64,000 nt of DNA. Source: Pegethrix bostrychoides GSE-TBD4-15B (lineage in GTDB: Bacteria; Cyanobacteriota; Cyanobacteriia; Elainellales; Elainellaceae). Shown here piece by piece: positions 1-8,281 of the stretch. The position numbers and the translations under genes are program-made. The notes under the pieces are model-generated. The model was not told where the DNA came from. It searched no databases and saw nothing but the letters and a program-made list of their open reading frames with translations. The DNA lies in NCBI GenBank assembly GCA_019359155.1, contig JAHHHV010000003.1, forward strand, positions 1 to 64,000, written 5' to 3'. The first letter of the stretch is position 1, and each line of letters begins with the position of its first letter.

Positions 1-58
1 CTGTGCGACGAGTATCACAGAGGTCGGCAAAGGCTTCGACGATAGCAAGTTGAGGCAT
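1..58 (-). CDS. N-terminal end of an unidentified gene, possibly an ISAs1-type transposase (partial)
   Basis: Reading leftward from an ATG at 58-56 gives MPQLAIVEAFADLCDTRRT before the window ends. The 'F-x-DL-x-D-x-R' pattern near the start resembles the N-terminal associated domain of ISAs1/H-repeat transposases, which begin with a similar 'hF-LDPR' segment. Only 19 residues are visible, so this is a weak family guess and any other protein is possible. No ribosome-binding site was clear. From 59 to 183 I see no gene. Confidence 0.3.
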   Translation of the reverse strand, partial: MPQLAIVEAFADLCDTRRT

Positions 59-183
59 CGAGGTCAGGGTTTGAGAGATGGCCTAACTACCATATCAGTT
101 TCACAATTGGAATGAAATAGCCCTGCGCCAAAATCATCGAAGCCAGCAGCAGACTCTGCCTCTAAATATCTTGATCAAACAGC

Positions 184-213
184 AGCAGGGTGGCGGAGCA
201 GCTGAACCCTGCT
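184..213 (-). terminator. Hairpin at the 3' end of the GspE-like gene, possible terminator
   Basis: AGCAGGGT at 184-191 pairs perfectly with ACCCTGCT at 206-213 (8-bp stem, 14-nt loop). The stem overlaps the stop codon of the gene at 212. On the minus strand it is followed by GCTGTTTG, only a poor T tract, so it is a weak intrinsic terminator or a 3' mRNA-stabilising hairpin. Confidence 0.3.
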
Positions 214-1939
214 AAACTACGCTAGAGAGACGAGCTGAATGCAGCGGACGTTCGCTAGATTTCTGATGAAAGGCGCTGTGGGGCAGGACGCGCCGCACTT
301 CTTCCACCGTAGTGATGCCAGCGGTAATTTTGGCAATCGCGCCCATCCGAAACGAAATAAAATCGCTCTCGTAAAGATAGCGACGCAGCTGAGTCAGCGT
401 GCCTTCGTAGATCAGCTGGCGGACTTTGTCATCAACGTTGAGCAGTTCAATCACCGCCTCGCGTCCCTGATAGCCCGAATTAAAGCAGTGCTCGCAGCCT
501 CGGCCTTTGCGCCACTGGTCAGCGCTGGCCTCCTCGCGGCGTAGCCCCAAGAGCTTTAGGTCAGCCGCAGTCGGGCTGTAGGGTTCGGCGCAGTGGGGAC
601 AAACTTTGCGCACTAAGCGCTGTGCCACAATGCCCAGCAGCGCGTCGCTGATTAAGCCTGGATCAGGGCCAATGTCTTTGAGCCGGGGAATCACGCCAAT
701 TGCGTCGTTGGTATGCAGCGTCGTCAGCACCAGATGCCCGGTCAGGGCAGCTCGCACGGCAGTTTCAGCAGTTTCGTGGTCGCGGATTTCGCCCACCATA
801 ATAATGTCGGGGTCTTGGCGTAGAATTGCCCGCAGTCCGCCTGCAAAGGTCATGCCTGCCACCTCATGCACCTGCGTTTGGGTGATATCCGGCAAAATAT
901 ACTCTACTGGGTCTTCTACTGTAACAATGTTGACTGACTCGGTAGCAAGCGTTTGTAAACTGGTATAAAGCGTACTGGTTTTGCCTGATCCGGTGGGGCC
1001 TGTAAAAATCACCATGCCCTGCGGCTCTTGCAGCCAGCTTTCGTAGGTTTGCAGCGCTGCCTCCGAAAATCCAATGTCTTTAATCGTAGCAAACGAGTTT
1101 TGCTGACGCAGCAGCCGCAGCACCACCTTTTCGCCCGGTTCGCCCTTCCGACTGCTGACACAGGGCAACGTACTCACGCGCATATCCAAACCCTGCTGCT
1201 GCTGTGCGGCCATATATTTCTCACCAATCCGACCATCTTGCGGGCGGCGGCTTTCAGCAATATCCATATCGCTCATCACCTTCAGCGAGACAATCACCTT
1301 CCGGCTAATCTCAGGCGGCAGCGTCGTGATATGGCGTAGAATGCCGTCGATCCGAAACCGGACGCGCAGCCCATCAGATGCCGGGGCGAGGTGAATGTCG
1401 CTGGCACGGTTTCGCAGAGCACTGGAAATCAAGGTTTTGATCCGCTCAATTTGGTTGTCGGTTTGCGATAAATACAGCTCAGCAATTTCGGTGATGTTTT
1501 CGCGCTCTAGCTCGCCCGTCAGCGGATTGACCAGAGCGGTGCTGCTGAGCTGTCCGGCATCCAGACTTTGCAGCCGATGCCAGTGGCGGTAGCTTTTTTC
1601 GGAGATGGCAATAATTTGAATTTCGGCGTTCAGCCGATCGGTCAACTGCTGAACTGCGGCGGGGCTAAGCGTCACCGGACTGCCCAAATAGTAGCAGCCG
1701 CGCCAGAGCAGCAAGGGCATCACAATCGGCAAGCTGCTGCCCGAACGACTGCCAAAATGCCGCCAGAAGCGCTGGCTCACTTCAGGATCAAGCCGCTCTA
1801 GCTGCACCTGCCCTGTAGGATCTACCAACAGCGCAATCGCCTGCTCGCAGCTAATCTGCTTTTGCTTGAGCTGTTGCCAAGCACTGAGGCTGGTTTGCGG
1901 ATTTATCTGTGAGTTGGCCTGCATAAGATTTGCCTGCAT
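212..1939 (-). CDS. GspE/PilB-family secretion or type IV pilus assembly ATPase
   Basis: Hexameric ATPase of the type II secretion/type IV pilus extension class, expected at the cytoplasmic face of the inner membrane. A short N-terminal region of about 150 residues is followed by the 'ASDIHLAP' segment (Asp box start), Walker A GPTGSGKTS near residue 320, an EDPVEY Asp box, 'GEIRDHETAETA' (Walker B), a 'GHLVLTTLHTN' His box, and two zinc Cys pairs (CPHC and CEHC) separated by about 30 residues, which is typical of GspE and PilB and absent from PilT. At about 575 aa it is shorter than normal cyanobacterial PilB, which has a longer N-terminal module, so it may be a paralogue rather than the main pilB. 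A GTG at 1948 extends the frame, but ATG 1939 has an AGGTGA Shine-Dalgarno at good spacing. It lies 51 bp after the small secreted gene, last in a minus-strand run. Confidence 0.85.
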   Translation of the reverse strand: MQANLMQANSQINPQTSLSAWQQLKQKQISCEQAIALLVDPTGQVQLERLDPEVSQRFWRHFGSRSGSSLPIVMPLLLWRGCYYLGSPVTLSPAAVQQLTDRLNAEIQIIAISEKSYRHWHRLQSLDAGQLSSTALVNPLTGELERENITEIAELYLSQTDNQIERIKTLISSALRNRASDIHLAPASDGLRVRFRIDGILRHITTLPPEISRKVIVSLKVMSDMDIAESRRPQDGRIGEKYMAAQQQQGLDMRVSTLPCVSSRKGEPGEKVVLRLLRQQNSFATIKDIGFSEAALQTYESWLQEPQGMVIFTGPTGSGKTSTLYTSLQTLATESVNIVTVEDPVEYILPDITQTQVHEVAGMTFAGGLRAILRQDPDIIMVGEIRDHETAETAVRAALTGHLVLTTLHTNDAIGVIPRLKDIGPDPGLISDALLGIVAQRLVRKVCPHCAEPYSPTAADLKLLGLRREEASADQWRKGRGCEHCFNSGYQGREAVIELLNVDDKVRQLIYEGTLTQLRRYLYESDFISFRMGAIAKITAGITTVEEVRRVLPHSAFHQKSSERPLHSARLSSVV

Positions 1940-1990
1940 GAAATTCACCTGTGCCCGTATGGTAATGCTGCTGAAGCTTTCTAGCGCGTT

Positions 1991-2326
1991 CTAGCGTGTA
2001 GTCGGGCAACGTTTGCCCTGATCGTCTAGACCAAAACAAGGTTTAGCGCCCGCGCCGCCTGCGTTGATTTCCAGTCCGCCTAAATTGCTGTAAGGGCTGA
2101 TGCTGGAGGGTGGGGCGACAGTCACCGGGCGGGGCGAGCGGCTAGGGGTGCGGCTGCCGCAAAGTGAGCTAAGGTCAACCGTTCTGCCATCCGCGGTTTG
2201 CATGTAGCAAACCAGATCGCTTTGATTAAATTCTGACTGGGCAACTGCTGGAGCTATCAGCATTCCTAGAAATGTGATCGAGATGGTGAATTTTAGCATT
2301 ATCTTAAAGTGTCTAAGTTTGGCCAT
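1991..2326 (-). CDS. Small secreted hypothetical protein with conserved 'DGR-x-VDLSSLCG' motif
   Basis: A 111-aa protein with an N-terminal hydrophobic signal peptide ending near AVAQS, so it is exported. The mature part has QTADGRTVDLSSLCG, a short motif I recall from small secreted cyanobacterial proteins of unknown role, a Pro/Ser linker, and a C-terminal segment with two cysteines (KPCFGLDDQGKRCPTTR). Together with the cysteines at 'LVCYM' and 'LCG' this makes four Cys in the mature protein, compatible with disulfides. The start could also be the Met at codon 10, directly before the signal sequence. It begins 6 bp after the NicO gene stop, so the two are probably co-transcribed. The function is unknown. 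Confidence 0.65.
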   Translation of the reverse strand: MAKLRHFKIMLKFTISITFLGMLIAPAVAQSEFNQSDLVCYMQTADGRTVDLSSLCGSRTPSRSPRPVTVAPPSSISPYSNLGGLEINAGGAGAKPCFGLDDQGKRCPTTR

Positions 2327-2332
2327 TTAAGT

Positions 2333-3772
2333 TTATCGACCCGCAATTTGCAGAGCGGCCTGTGCCGAAAGCCCAATGCCAATCACCACAATGCCAATAG
2401 CGCTGAATGTAGGCAGCAATCTAGCCGCGCCTTTAGGAGTCGGCAAGTGACGAAACAGCGGCTTTGCATAGACCATCAGCAGCCCCAGTCCAGTCAGCAC
2501 AGCCGCCAAGCCGAGGCTAAAAGCCAGCACCAGCAACAGACCCAGCCCAACATTGCCTAACGCAATACAGCTCAGCAGCAGCACCAGCGCCGCCGGACAG
2601 GGAACCAGACCGCCCGAAACACCTAACGCTAGAAGACTGCGCCAAGTAATCGGTGAACCGTCTGCATCAGGCGGCAAGTGGGAATGACCTGAGTGATGAC
2701 TATGGTCATGGTGATGGCCGTGATCATGGCCATAATGCTCATGCCTGTGATGCTGATGATCGTGATGCTGATGAGTAGGCTCTAATAGTTTAGTCTGAAC
2801 AGTCCCATGGACGTAAGCCATAGTCTGTAAATCTAATTGTGATTTGTGATCATGCGTATGAATATGATGCAAATGACCCGCATGAGATTGATACCCAAAG
2901 AACTTTTGAAATCGACTCCAGAATAAATTGCCACCAATCACTGCCACCATCACCCCAGAAACCAAATTCATCCAGGGATAGAGCTGTTCAGGCAAAATAT
3001 AGCGCGAGGCGAAAACTGCAATGAGTCCCAGCGCAAAGATGCCCAGCGTATGCGTTACGGTCGTCGTCAGTGCCAGAAAAACAGCGTGTTTTGCCGTCGC
3101 CCTTGCCCCCACCAAATAAGCTCCCACCAGCGTCTTGCCATGACCGGGCGACAGAGAATGCATCGCGCCCCAAACAATCGCACCGCCAACTGCCAGCAAA
3201 ATGCCGCCGCTGCCAAATCGATCTAGACCGGGCGCAATTGCAAACACCTGCTGCTTGGGCGTAAATACGAAGGTTTTGAGCTGCTGATTTTGCAAAATGG
3301 TCGCTAGACAGCTCGCTGTCGAAACGCCCGGTAAAAACAAGCCATAGCGAATTTTCAACGCCTGCACAGGCTGCGGCCAACTGTAGGTAAGCTGAAGCGT
3401 ACTGTGCGTGTTTTGCGGCGCGGCCTGAATTACCGGAGAGGCGGTTCCCTGCGGCAGTGGCTGCACCGTCAAGCTGCCCACCTGAGCGCCGTTAGTCAAC
3501 TGAATTGCCGCTGCCAGAAAGTCGGTTAGCTCGCGCTGATGTGCCATCACTTCGCCGCTGGAAAGCTGACCGTTGCGATCATCGTCCGCAAAGGGCGTGA
3601 GTCCAGTCGGGTAGGTGAAATTCATCTGGGCGCTGGACTGCTCCAGCAAAATTTCAGCCGCCGACATATCCGACCAGTGAGCCTGACTGGGTAGCGCCGC
3701 GATAGCCCAGATAAACAGCGCTGAAACCAGAAATAACACAAAATAGCAAGCCGATCTAATTTTAGAAGACAT
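2333..3772 (-). CDS. NicO/RcnA-family nickel/cobalt transporter with His-rich loop and EF-hand-like N-domain
   Basis: A 479-aa membrane protein. Residues 1-31 are a signal/anchor ending SQAHW. A periplasmic domain follows, with an exact EF-hand-type loop DDDRNGQLSSGE at residues 63-74. The transporter core begins around residue 185 with AMHSLSPGHGKTLVGAY, the first NicO signature. It continues through helices to an extremely His-rich cytoplasmic loop, roughly residues 295-370, with dozens of His in H-D-H and H-H patterns. GGLVPCPAALVLLL, the second signature, and three C-terminal helices follow. The family moves Ni2+ or Co2+; export (RcnA-like) versus uptake cannot be told from sequence. The gene is 20 bp after the TPR gene and downstream of a DUF4331 gene, a grouping I recall from other bacteria. 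The calcium-type loop is unusual for a Ni/Co permease. Confidence 0.88.
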   Translation of the reverse strand: MSSKIRSACYFVLFLVSALFIWAIAALPSQAHWSDMSAAEILLEQSSAQMNFTYPTGLTPFADDDRNGQLSSGEVMAHQRELTDFLAAAIQLTNGAQVGSLTVQPLPQGTASPVIQAAPQNTHSTLQLTYSWPQPVQALKIRYGLFLPGVSTASCLATILQNQQLKTFVFTPKQQVFAIAPGLDRFGSGGILLAVGGAIVWGAMHSLSPGHGKTLVGAYLVGARATAKHAVFLALTTTVTHTLGIFALGLIAVFASRYILPEQLYPWMNLVSGVMVAVIGGNLFWSRFQKFFGYQSHAGHLHHIHTHDHKSQLDLQTMAYVHGTVQTKLLEPTHQHHDHQHHRHEHYGHDHGHHHDHSHHSGHSHLPPDADGSPITWRSLLALGVSGGLVPCPAALVLLLSCIALGNVGLGLLLVLAFSLGLAAVLTGLGLLMVYAKPLFRHLPTPKGAARLLPTFSAIGIVVIGIGLSAQAALQIAGR

Positions 3773-3792
3773 AAATCTAAGAAAGTAAAGGG

Positions 3793-5238
3793 CTACGAAC
3801 CGAGTCCAGCGCCAAGACTGACGGCGCGGCGGGCATTGTCGTTAAACTGCGGGTCAATTTGCTGCATTTTTTGCCGATAAGCATTTACCTGAGTCGCGTT
3901 GCCCAACGCCTGCTCAACAGCGGCAGCTCGGTCATACAGCCCAGCACTCCGCACCCCTGATGCCATCGCTTCCTGAACTGCCGCCTGCGCCTCCGGCCAG
4001 CGCTTGGCCTCAAACAGCGCCCAGGCGTAAGTATTCAGCGTTTCGGCATCGCGGCGGTGCTGCACCTCAGCCTGCATCAGCGTCACGGCTTCCGGGATAT
4101 CTTGGGTTTGACCGCGCTCCAGCAGCAGCCTTGCCAAATCGCGACGATGTCCAAACGAGCTGTCGCCCAAGCTTTGCCGCAGCAGGGTTTCTGCCTCCGT
4201 CCAGAGCGCTTCGGCTCCAGTCCGGTCGCCCTGCAAAGCCTTGATCTGTGCCCGACCTCGCAAAATTAGCGGGTCGAACAAAGTGGGTGCGCCCTGCGAA
4301 AGTTGGTTCATCCGCTGGTAGCGTTGCTCAGCGACCTGATAGTGGCCTTGACGAATCGCAAGCTGGGCTTGATTCAGCAGCGCTTGCGAATAGTCGGGCA
4401 GGATATTGAGCGCCTCATCATAAAAGTCACCCGCCCGTTTCAGATCGCCGCGCTCGTAGTAAAATCGCCCCAGCAGGGTGCGTGTCCGGGCTGAGCTGCT
4501 GAGTTCGCCTGCTTCTTCCACCTCCAGCGCATAGTCAAAGCTCTTCAGCGCCGCCTCGTCCTGCCCCTGCGCCGTCTGCACCAAGCCCAGCAGACTGAAA
4601 GCATTCTGGCTCAAGGTCTGGTCAACCAGCGTATCTGCCGCCTGACGTGCCGCAGTCAATTTACCCAGCGCCAGATTTGACGTAGCTTGAATCGAGAGCG
4701 TTTCGGTGGGCTTGGGAATCTGCTGGGCAAGCCGCAAAGCCTCTGCAAAATCATGCTTGGCCTCCGTGACTCGCGCCATCACCGACAGCGCCTCAGCGTT
4801 TTCAATGGGCAGAATGGCCAGCGACCGTTGCGCCGTCTGTTCAGCTAGCAAATACCAGCTGCCCTCACCCGTCATCCGAGCTGCTCTCAAATATGCCGCA
4901 GCCAAAGCCGCCTGATCCAGCGCCCGATCGGGATACTGCCTCACCTGCATTTGATAAAAGCCAATCTCCTGCTGCAACCGCGCCATAGGACGACGTTCGC
5001 CCTGACTCAGCGAGTCATAAAACGGGTAGCGATAGGGTTCTTTAAGCGGACTCAACAAGCGGCTCTGTAAAGCGGCCACTTTCACCGGAAAGTTGGGCTG
5101 CGTCACAATTAGCAAACCGCTGGCAATCGGCAAGCCAATCAGCGCGCTCAGGCTAATCTGCTGCCAATATTTCGACTTCCAGAATTTCGACTTCCAGAAT
5201 TTTAGCGATACTGAATCCAGATAGATGCTACGTTTCAT
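3793..5238 (-). CDS. Membrane-anchored tetratricopeptide-repeat protein
   Basis: About 481 aa. A transmembrane anchor near residues 30-46 (LSALIGLPIASGLLIV) is followed by a periplasmic array of TPR-like helices from about residue 70 to the end, for example 'ARTLLGRFYYERGDLKRAG' and 'SQALLNQAQLAIRQGHYQVA'. TPRs are protein-binding scaffolds, and here the likely partners are the DUF4331 and NicO neighbours. ATG 5238 is chosen over an upstream TTG (5244) because GAGAAGG lies nine bases before it. The N-terminus contains a 15-bp tandem duplication (TTCGACTTCCAGAAT on the plus strand near 5170-5199) giving FWKSKFWKSKYW. The role is inferred from context. Confidence 0.8.
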   Translation of the reverse strand: MKRSIYLDSVSLKFWKSKFWKSKYWQQISLSALIGLPIASGLLIVTQPNFPVKVAALQSRLLSPLKEPYRYPFYDSLSQGERRPMARLQQEIGFYQMQVRQYPDRALDQAALAAAYLRAARMTGEGSWYLLAEQTAQRSLAILPIENAEALSVMARVTEAKHDFAEALRLAQQIPKPTETLSIQATSNLALGKLTAARQAADTLVDQTLSQNAFSLLGLVQTAQGQDEAALKSFDYALEVEEAGELSSSARTRTLLGRFYYERGDLKRAGDFYDEALNILPDYSQALLNQAQLAIRQGHYQVAEQRYQRMNQLSQGAPTLFDPLILRGRAQIKALQGDRTGAEALWTEAETLLRQSLGDSSFGHRRDLARLLLERGQTQDIPEAVTLMQAEVQHRRDAETLNTYAWALFEAKRWPEAQAAVQEAMASGVRSAGLYDRAAAVEQALGNATQVNAYRQKMQQIDPQFNDNARRAVSLGAGLGS

Positions 5239-5300
5239 ACACAAAAGCCTTCTCAGATGCGTTTGAGATCTTTAGTTCCTGATTTCTATACGGGCGAACC

Positions 5301-5384
5301 GATCCCCCTAACCCCCTTAAAAAAGGGGGATTAGAGTTAGAACTGGTTTGAAGTCCTCCTTTTCAGGAGAAATCTAGGAGGATC
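5301..5384. repeat. Cyanobacterial palindromic repeat (MITE-like) bounded by GATC
   Basis: An 84-bp element beginning GATCCCCCTAACCCCCTT and ending in the complement of GATCCTCCTAGA. Each half folds on itself (CCCCCTTaaaaAAGGGGG and TCCTCCTTttcAGGAGA) and the two ends pair with each other. I recognise the pattern as a common short palindromic repeat of cyanobacterial genomes. A related, more damaged copy is at 56011-56124. It sits between the DUF4331 and TPR genes and touches the DUF4331 stop codon, so it may act as a partial terminator or mRNA processing site. Confidence 0.7.
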
Positions 5385-6646
5385 TAATTCGGCAGCGCCA
5401 GATATGGGAAATTCGCGTCTAGCGGATCATGTCCCTGACCTGGATTGCCCGATACGCCCTCATAGCTGACGTTGTCGGTCGTGACCGCGCCGTTGGAGAG
5501 CACAGATAGCGCGATGTCCACCACATCATCAGTCAACATCCGGCCTCGAATCGGTGAACCTTGGGCATTGAGAGCATTGGCAAACCCGCTAGGGCCAGTG
5601 GTGTCAAACCGCATCACGTCTGGGATAAAGGCTCCCAGCAGGGCTGTAGCTCTCTCTGGACTGTTGCCCAACGCCAGCAGCGTGTTGGTGGCTTCAGCCG
5701 CCACAGAGGGCGGCACGACACGGCTGGGCTGCGTGCGGTTGTAGCCTGCTAGGCTGCCCTGCGAAATCAGCAGCACTTCGTTAATGCCGGGACGCGCCAA
5801 CTGCTCAGTCTGGACAAACTGCTTCGTGCGCGGATCTTGCACCAGCAGCGAGAGCCAGACATCAAACGTGGTGGCAGGGCTCTCGCCTTGCAAAAATCTG
5901 CGGGGGACGCGCACCACGACTGTGTTCACGTTATAGCCTGTTGCAAAATCTACAGCCTGCTCTGGCGGACGGAAGCCAACCGCAGGGCCAAGTCCTGCTA
6001 GCCCTGCCCGCACCCGGAAAAACTGCTCCACGTCGAAATAAAACGGATCTTCGCGCAAGCCCGCAAATACGGTGAGCCTGCTGCCTCTCGCGGCAACGGT
6101 ATTAATGGTTGGGCTGTTATTCAAGGAGGTGGTGAACAGTGACTTATTGTCCACCGTTTTGTCCACCACCTGCGTGCCTTTGCTGTCCAGCACCGTTATC
6201 GTAATTTTTTGGCGGCGATTTGAGCCTTGCGGACGGCCAAAGGTGAACCGCAGCGTTGTATCAGGCGTGGCGGTGGGTGTCGCGTCGTTGTTTCTCACCC
6301 GCGAAAACCGAAACTCGTAGCGGGCTTCGCTGCTAAAAAAATACTGCTGCCGCGCTAGCGAACGCGGGTTGGTATTCATCACGAAAATCAGATCGTCAGG
6401 GCGGGCTGCCGGATTGAGATCGGTTTCTCGAAAAGCATAGAGGTCGGTCAGGCTCAGGGAACGGCTTCTAACATCAATATCGCCATCGTCGTGGTCAGAG
6501 GCTTGAATTGTCTGGGGTTGCAACGCTGTGGCAATTCCCAAAGCACTCAGCGACAGACTTAGCGCTACTGCGGTCAGCCCCAGCAGCTTTTTCGGCTTGA
6601 TGGGCAGCAGGCTCCTGAAAGCTTTGGCTTTCGACTGATTCACCAT
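5384..6646 (-). CDS. DUF4331 secreted protein
   Basis: 420 aa. A long basic N-terminus and signal peptide (hydrophobic stretch KKLLGLTAVALSLSLSALG, residues about 19-37) lead to a cleavage region near QASDHDDGD. The mature protein matches the DUF4331 pattern: the 'SDHDDG...LTDLYAF' opening, 'DDLIFVMNTNPRS', 'FYFDVEQFFR', 'VVRVPRRFL' and a C-terminal 'LTDDVVDIALSVLSNG...PYLALPN'. The family is periplasmic or extracellular, beta-rich and of unknown function. AAGGAGAT lies just before the ATG. It is the first gene of the minus-strand run leading to the TPR and NicO genes, so a metal-linked role is possible but unproven. Confidence 0.88.
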   Translation of the reverse strand: MVNQSKAKAFRSLLPIKPKKLLGLTAVALSLSLSALGIATALQPQTIQASDHDDGDIDVRSRSLSLTDLYAFRETDLNPAARPDDLIFVMNTNPRSLARQQYFFSSEARYEFRFSRVRNNDATPTATPDTTLRFTFGRPQGSNRRQKITITVLDSKGTQVVDKTVDNKSLFTTSLNNSPTINTVAARGSRLTVFAGLREDPFYFDVEQFFRVRAGLAGLGPAVGFRPPEQAVDFATGYNVNTVVVRVPRRFLQGESPATTFDVWLSLLVQDPRTKQFVQTEQLARPGINEVLLISQGSLAGYNRTQPSRVVPPSVAAEATNTLLALGNSPERATALLGAFIPDVMRFDTTGPSGFANALNAQGSPIRGRMLTDDVVDIALSVLSNGAVTTDNVSYEGVSGNPGQGHDPLDANFPYLALPN

Positions 6647-6857
6647 TTCTAGATCTCCTTAAAAGCAGAGTAAATGAGAGCTGCGCTGGAAGCGAGTCTC
6701 TGCAAGCGTTTGAATGTATCAAAACCCCTCAGTCAACGGTCGAGGTTTTCCTCTTATGGGGGTTTACGTAGCCCGGTGGAAGCTGGATTTAAAAAACCAG
6801 CAGATCTTCGGAAGTTTTTGGAAGATGGCTGGCTCTAGCGGCGAATCCAGCAACTAT

Positions 6858-7362
6858 ATCAGTAGATCGCAAATAGGGCAAGAAAGGAGTAGTGTCAGGC
6901 TAAACACATTGAAAATCAGCCATGACAACTCGGTTCTTTGCCTATGCCACAGTTTACTTGGTCTCTCGCCACAAACGTCTGACTCTGGGCATTCATGCCG
7001 TGCATCGCCAAGAGACTTTGGTGGCAACCGTGACGATTCTACTGGCCATGCTGCATCCGTTGCGCGTTGGAGTCAAACGGCTCTATCTCGAGTGAGGCTT
7101 CTACAGTGTGCCCGTGATTCGCTGGCTCAAAGCCCTCAACATCCCATTTATCCTGCCTGCGGTGATTCGGGGCAAAACAGGGGGGACTCGGGCTTTACTC
7201 AGAGGCCGCAAGAGCTATGCCACTCACTACAGCCTCAACAGTCAACTGCATGGGACGGTGAGTTGCCAGATGCAGGTGGTTTGTCGATATCACAAAGGTC
7301 GCTTACAACACAGTCGTCAGTATCGTTCGCGCCTCCAGTACCAAAGCCTTGCTGGTTCATAA
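6858..7362 (+). pseudogene. ISH3-like transposase remnant, internally deleted, with intact left end
   Basis: A frame opens at ATG 6922 (MTTRFFAYATVYLVSRH...) and shows family hallmarks such as 'GIHAVHRQETLVATVT', 'GFYSVPVIRWLK' and 'RGKTGGTRALLRGRKSY'. A TGA at 7093-7095 replaces the Arg expected in the conserved 'LYLDRGFYSV' motif, so it is dead. The non-coding left end from about 6858 and the first codons are nearly identical to another remnant at 59773-60063. That second copy continues with a different 70-residue N-terminal domain, so this copy has lost the segment between its third codon and the RFFAY part. The 3' end is cut at about 7363 by an IS1-type sequence. Family assignment is from motif memory; the shared left end is seen directly. 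Confidence 0.8.
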
Positions 7363-7887
7363 TCACCAAGTTAAAGCAGTCGCGACTGAGGAAGTGAGCG
7401 GTGACGAGATGTGGTCATTCGTGCAAAAAAACAAAAGCAATGTCTGCCCAAAGAACTAGAGGTCGGAGATTGTTGGATTTTAGCAGCGCGAGTGGGGAAA
7501 CACACCGATGCACTGCTTGAGGAGTTGGTGGTGAGTACAGAAGGCAAAACAGCTTGGCAACACTGGAACAATGATGACTGGGGAGGTTATGAACGGGTGC
7601 TGCCGCCTGAGATTGAGCATTACATCGGCAAAGACCAGACGCAACGTTTGGAGCGCACCAACGGCATTGTCAGGCAGCAGACAGGCCGGTGGCACCGACG
7701 GCAGAACAAGTTTGGCAAGTTGTGGGAGCAAAGCAAAGTGACGACGCGCTTAGTGGTGAGTTACTTCAATTGGATCTGGCAGCACAGCCGATTTAAGACA
7801 ACAGCAGCGCAACGAGCAGGGCTGGCTGACCATCCTTGGAGTTGGCATGACCTCGCTACCTTCCCAACAACAATCTGATGCACTACC
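7363..7887 (+). pseudogene. IS1-family transposase remnant, 5'-truncated, frame interrupted at an A7 run
   Basis: The DDE domain of an IS1-type transposase. One frame reads VATEEVSGDEMWSFVQ and stops at a TAG soon after 7431. The -1 frame continues as KKQKQCLPKELEVGDCW to the TGA at 7876-7878, with 'GWGGYERVLPPEIEHYIGKD'-type residues and 'RLERTNGIVRQQTGRWHRR'. The switch is at CAAAAAAAC (A run 7425-7431), which contains an A-AAA-AAC slippery heptamer like the one IS1 uses for programmed -1 frameshifting; a lost A would look the same. The N-terminal zinc and helix-turn-helix part is missing. The right end is probably at TGATGCACTACC (7876-7887), which resembles inverted GGTGATGC-type IS1 ends. 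Confidence 0.8.
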
Positions 7888-7975
7888 GATAGGAGTTTGA
7901 GCCTAAAACTGCCTAAATTCTGTCCGGACTATTGACGAAATAAGACTACCCGGATGAGTTTCGCTGCATGAACAA

Positions 7976-8281
7976 TTACCAATTTCTGGGACTATCGTAG
8001 TACCGCCGATCGAGCCAGATGCGCGTCTCTAGCTCTGAGCTAAAGGTTTTAGAACTCTGCGTAGCTGGATCATAGACTTGATAGTAGCTGCCGTCTTGAT
8101 CGCGTTTTTCGATAATTACAGGCTGCGAGCTTGGCACTAGCAGACTCAACAGCCCATCCCAAAATCTTTCCCACCGCGAAGATCTTTGAGTAGTAAATCG
8201 AGATTTTGAGCGGACGGCTGACTGAAACGGCACAATATTTGATTGTGAATTAGAAAGGGACGTTGGGTTGAAGCTTTTCAT
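7976..8281 (-). CDS. Small conserved hypothetical protein
   Basis: 101 aa. The N-terminal 35 residues are Ser/Asn-rich and low complexity. The C-terminal part (WERFWDGLLSLLVPSSQPVI, then 'SYYQVYDPATQSSKTFSSE' and 'RIWLDRRYY') looks like a small conserved cyanobacterial family in which an aromatic 'Y-x-VYDP' strand is followed by an 'E-x-RIWL' helix. There is no signal peptide or metal motif. The preceding sequence is a long intergenic region and downstream is IS debris, so it appears to be a single-gene unit. The function is unknown. Confidence 0.65.
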   Translation of the reverse strand: MKSFNPTSLSNSQSNIVPFQSAVRSKSRFTTQRSSRWERFWDGLLSLLVPSSQPVIIEKRDQDGSYYQVYDPATQSSKTFSSELETRIWLDRRYYDSPRNW

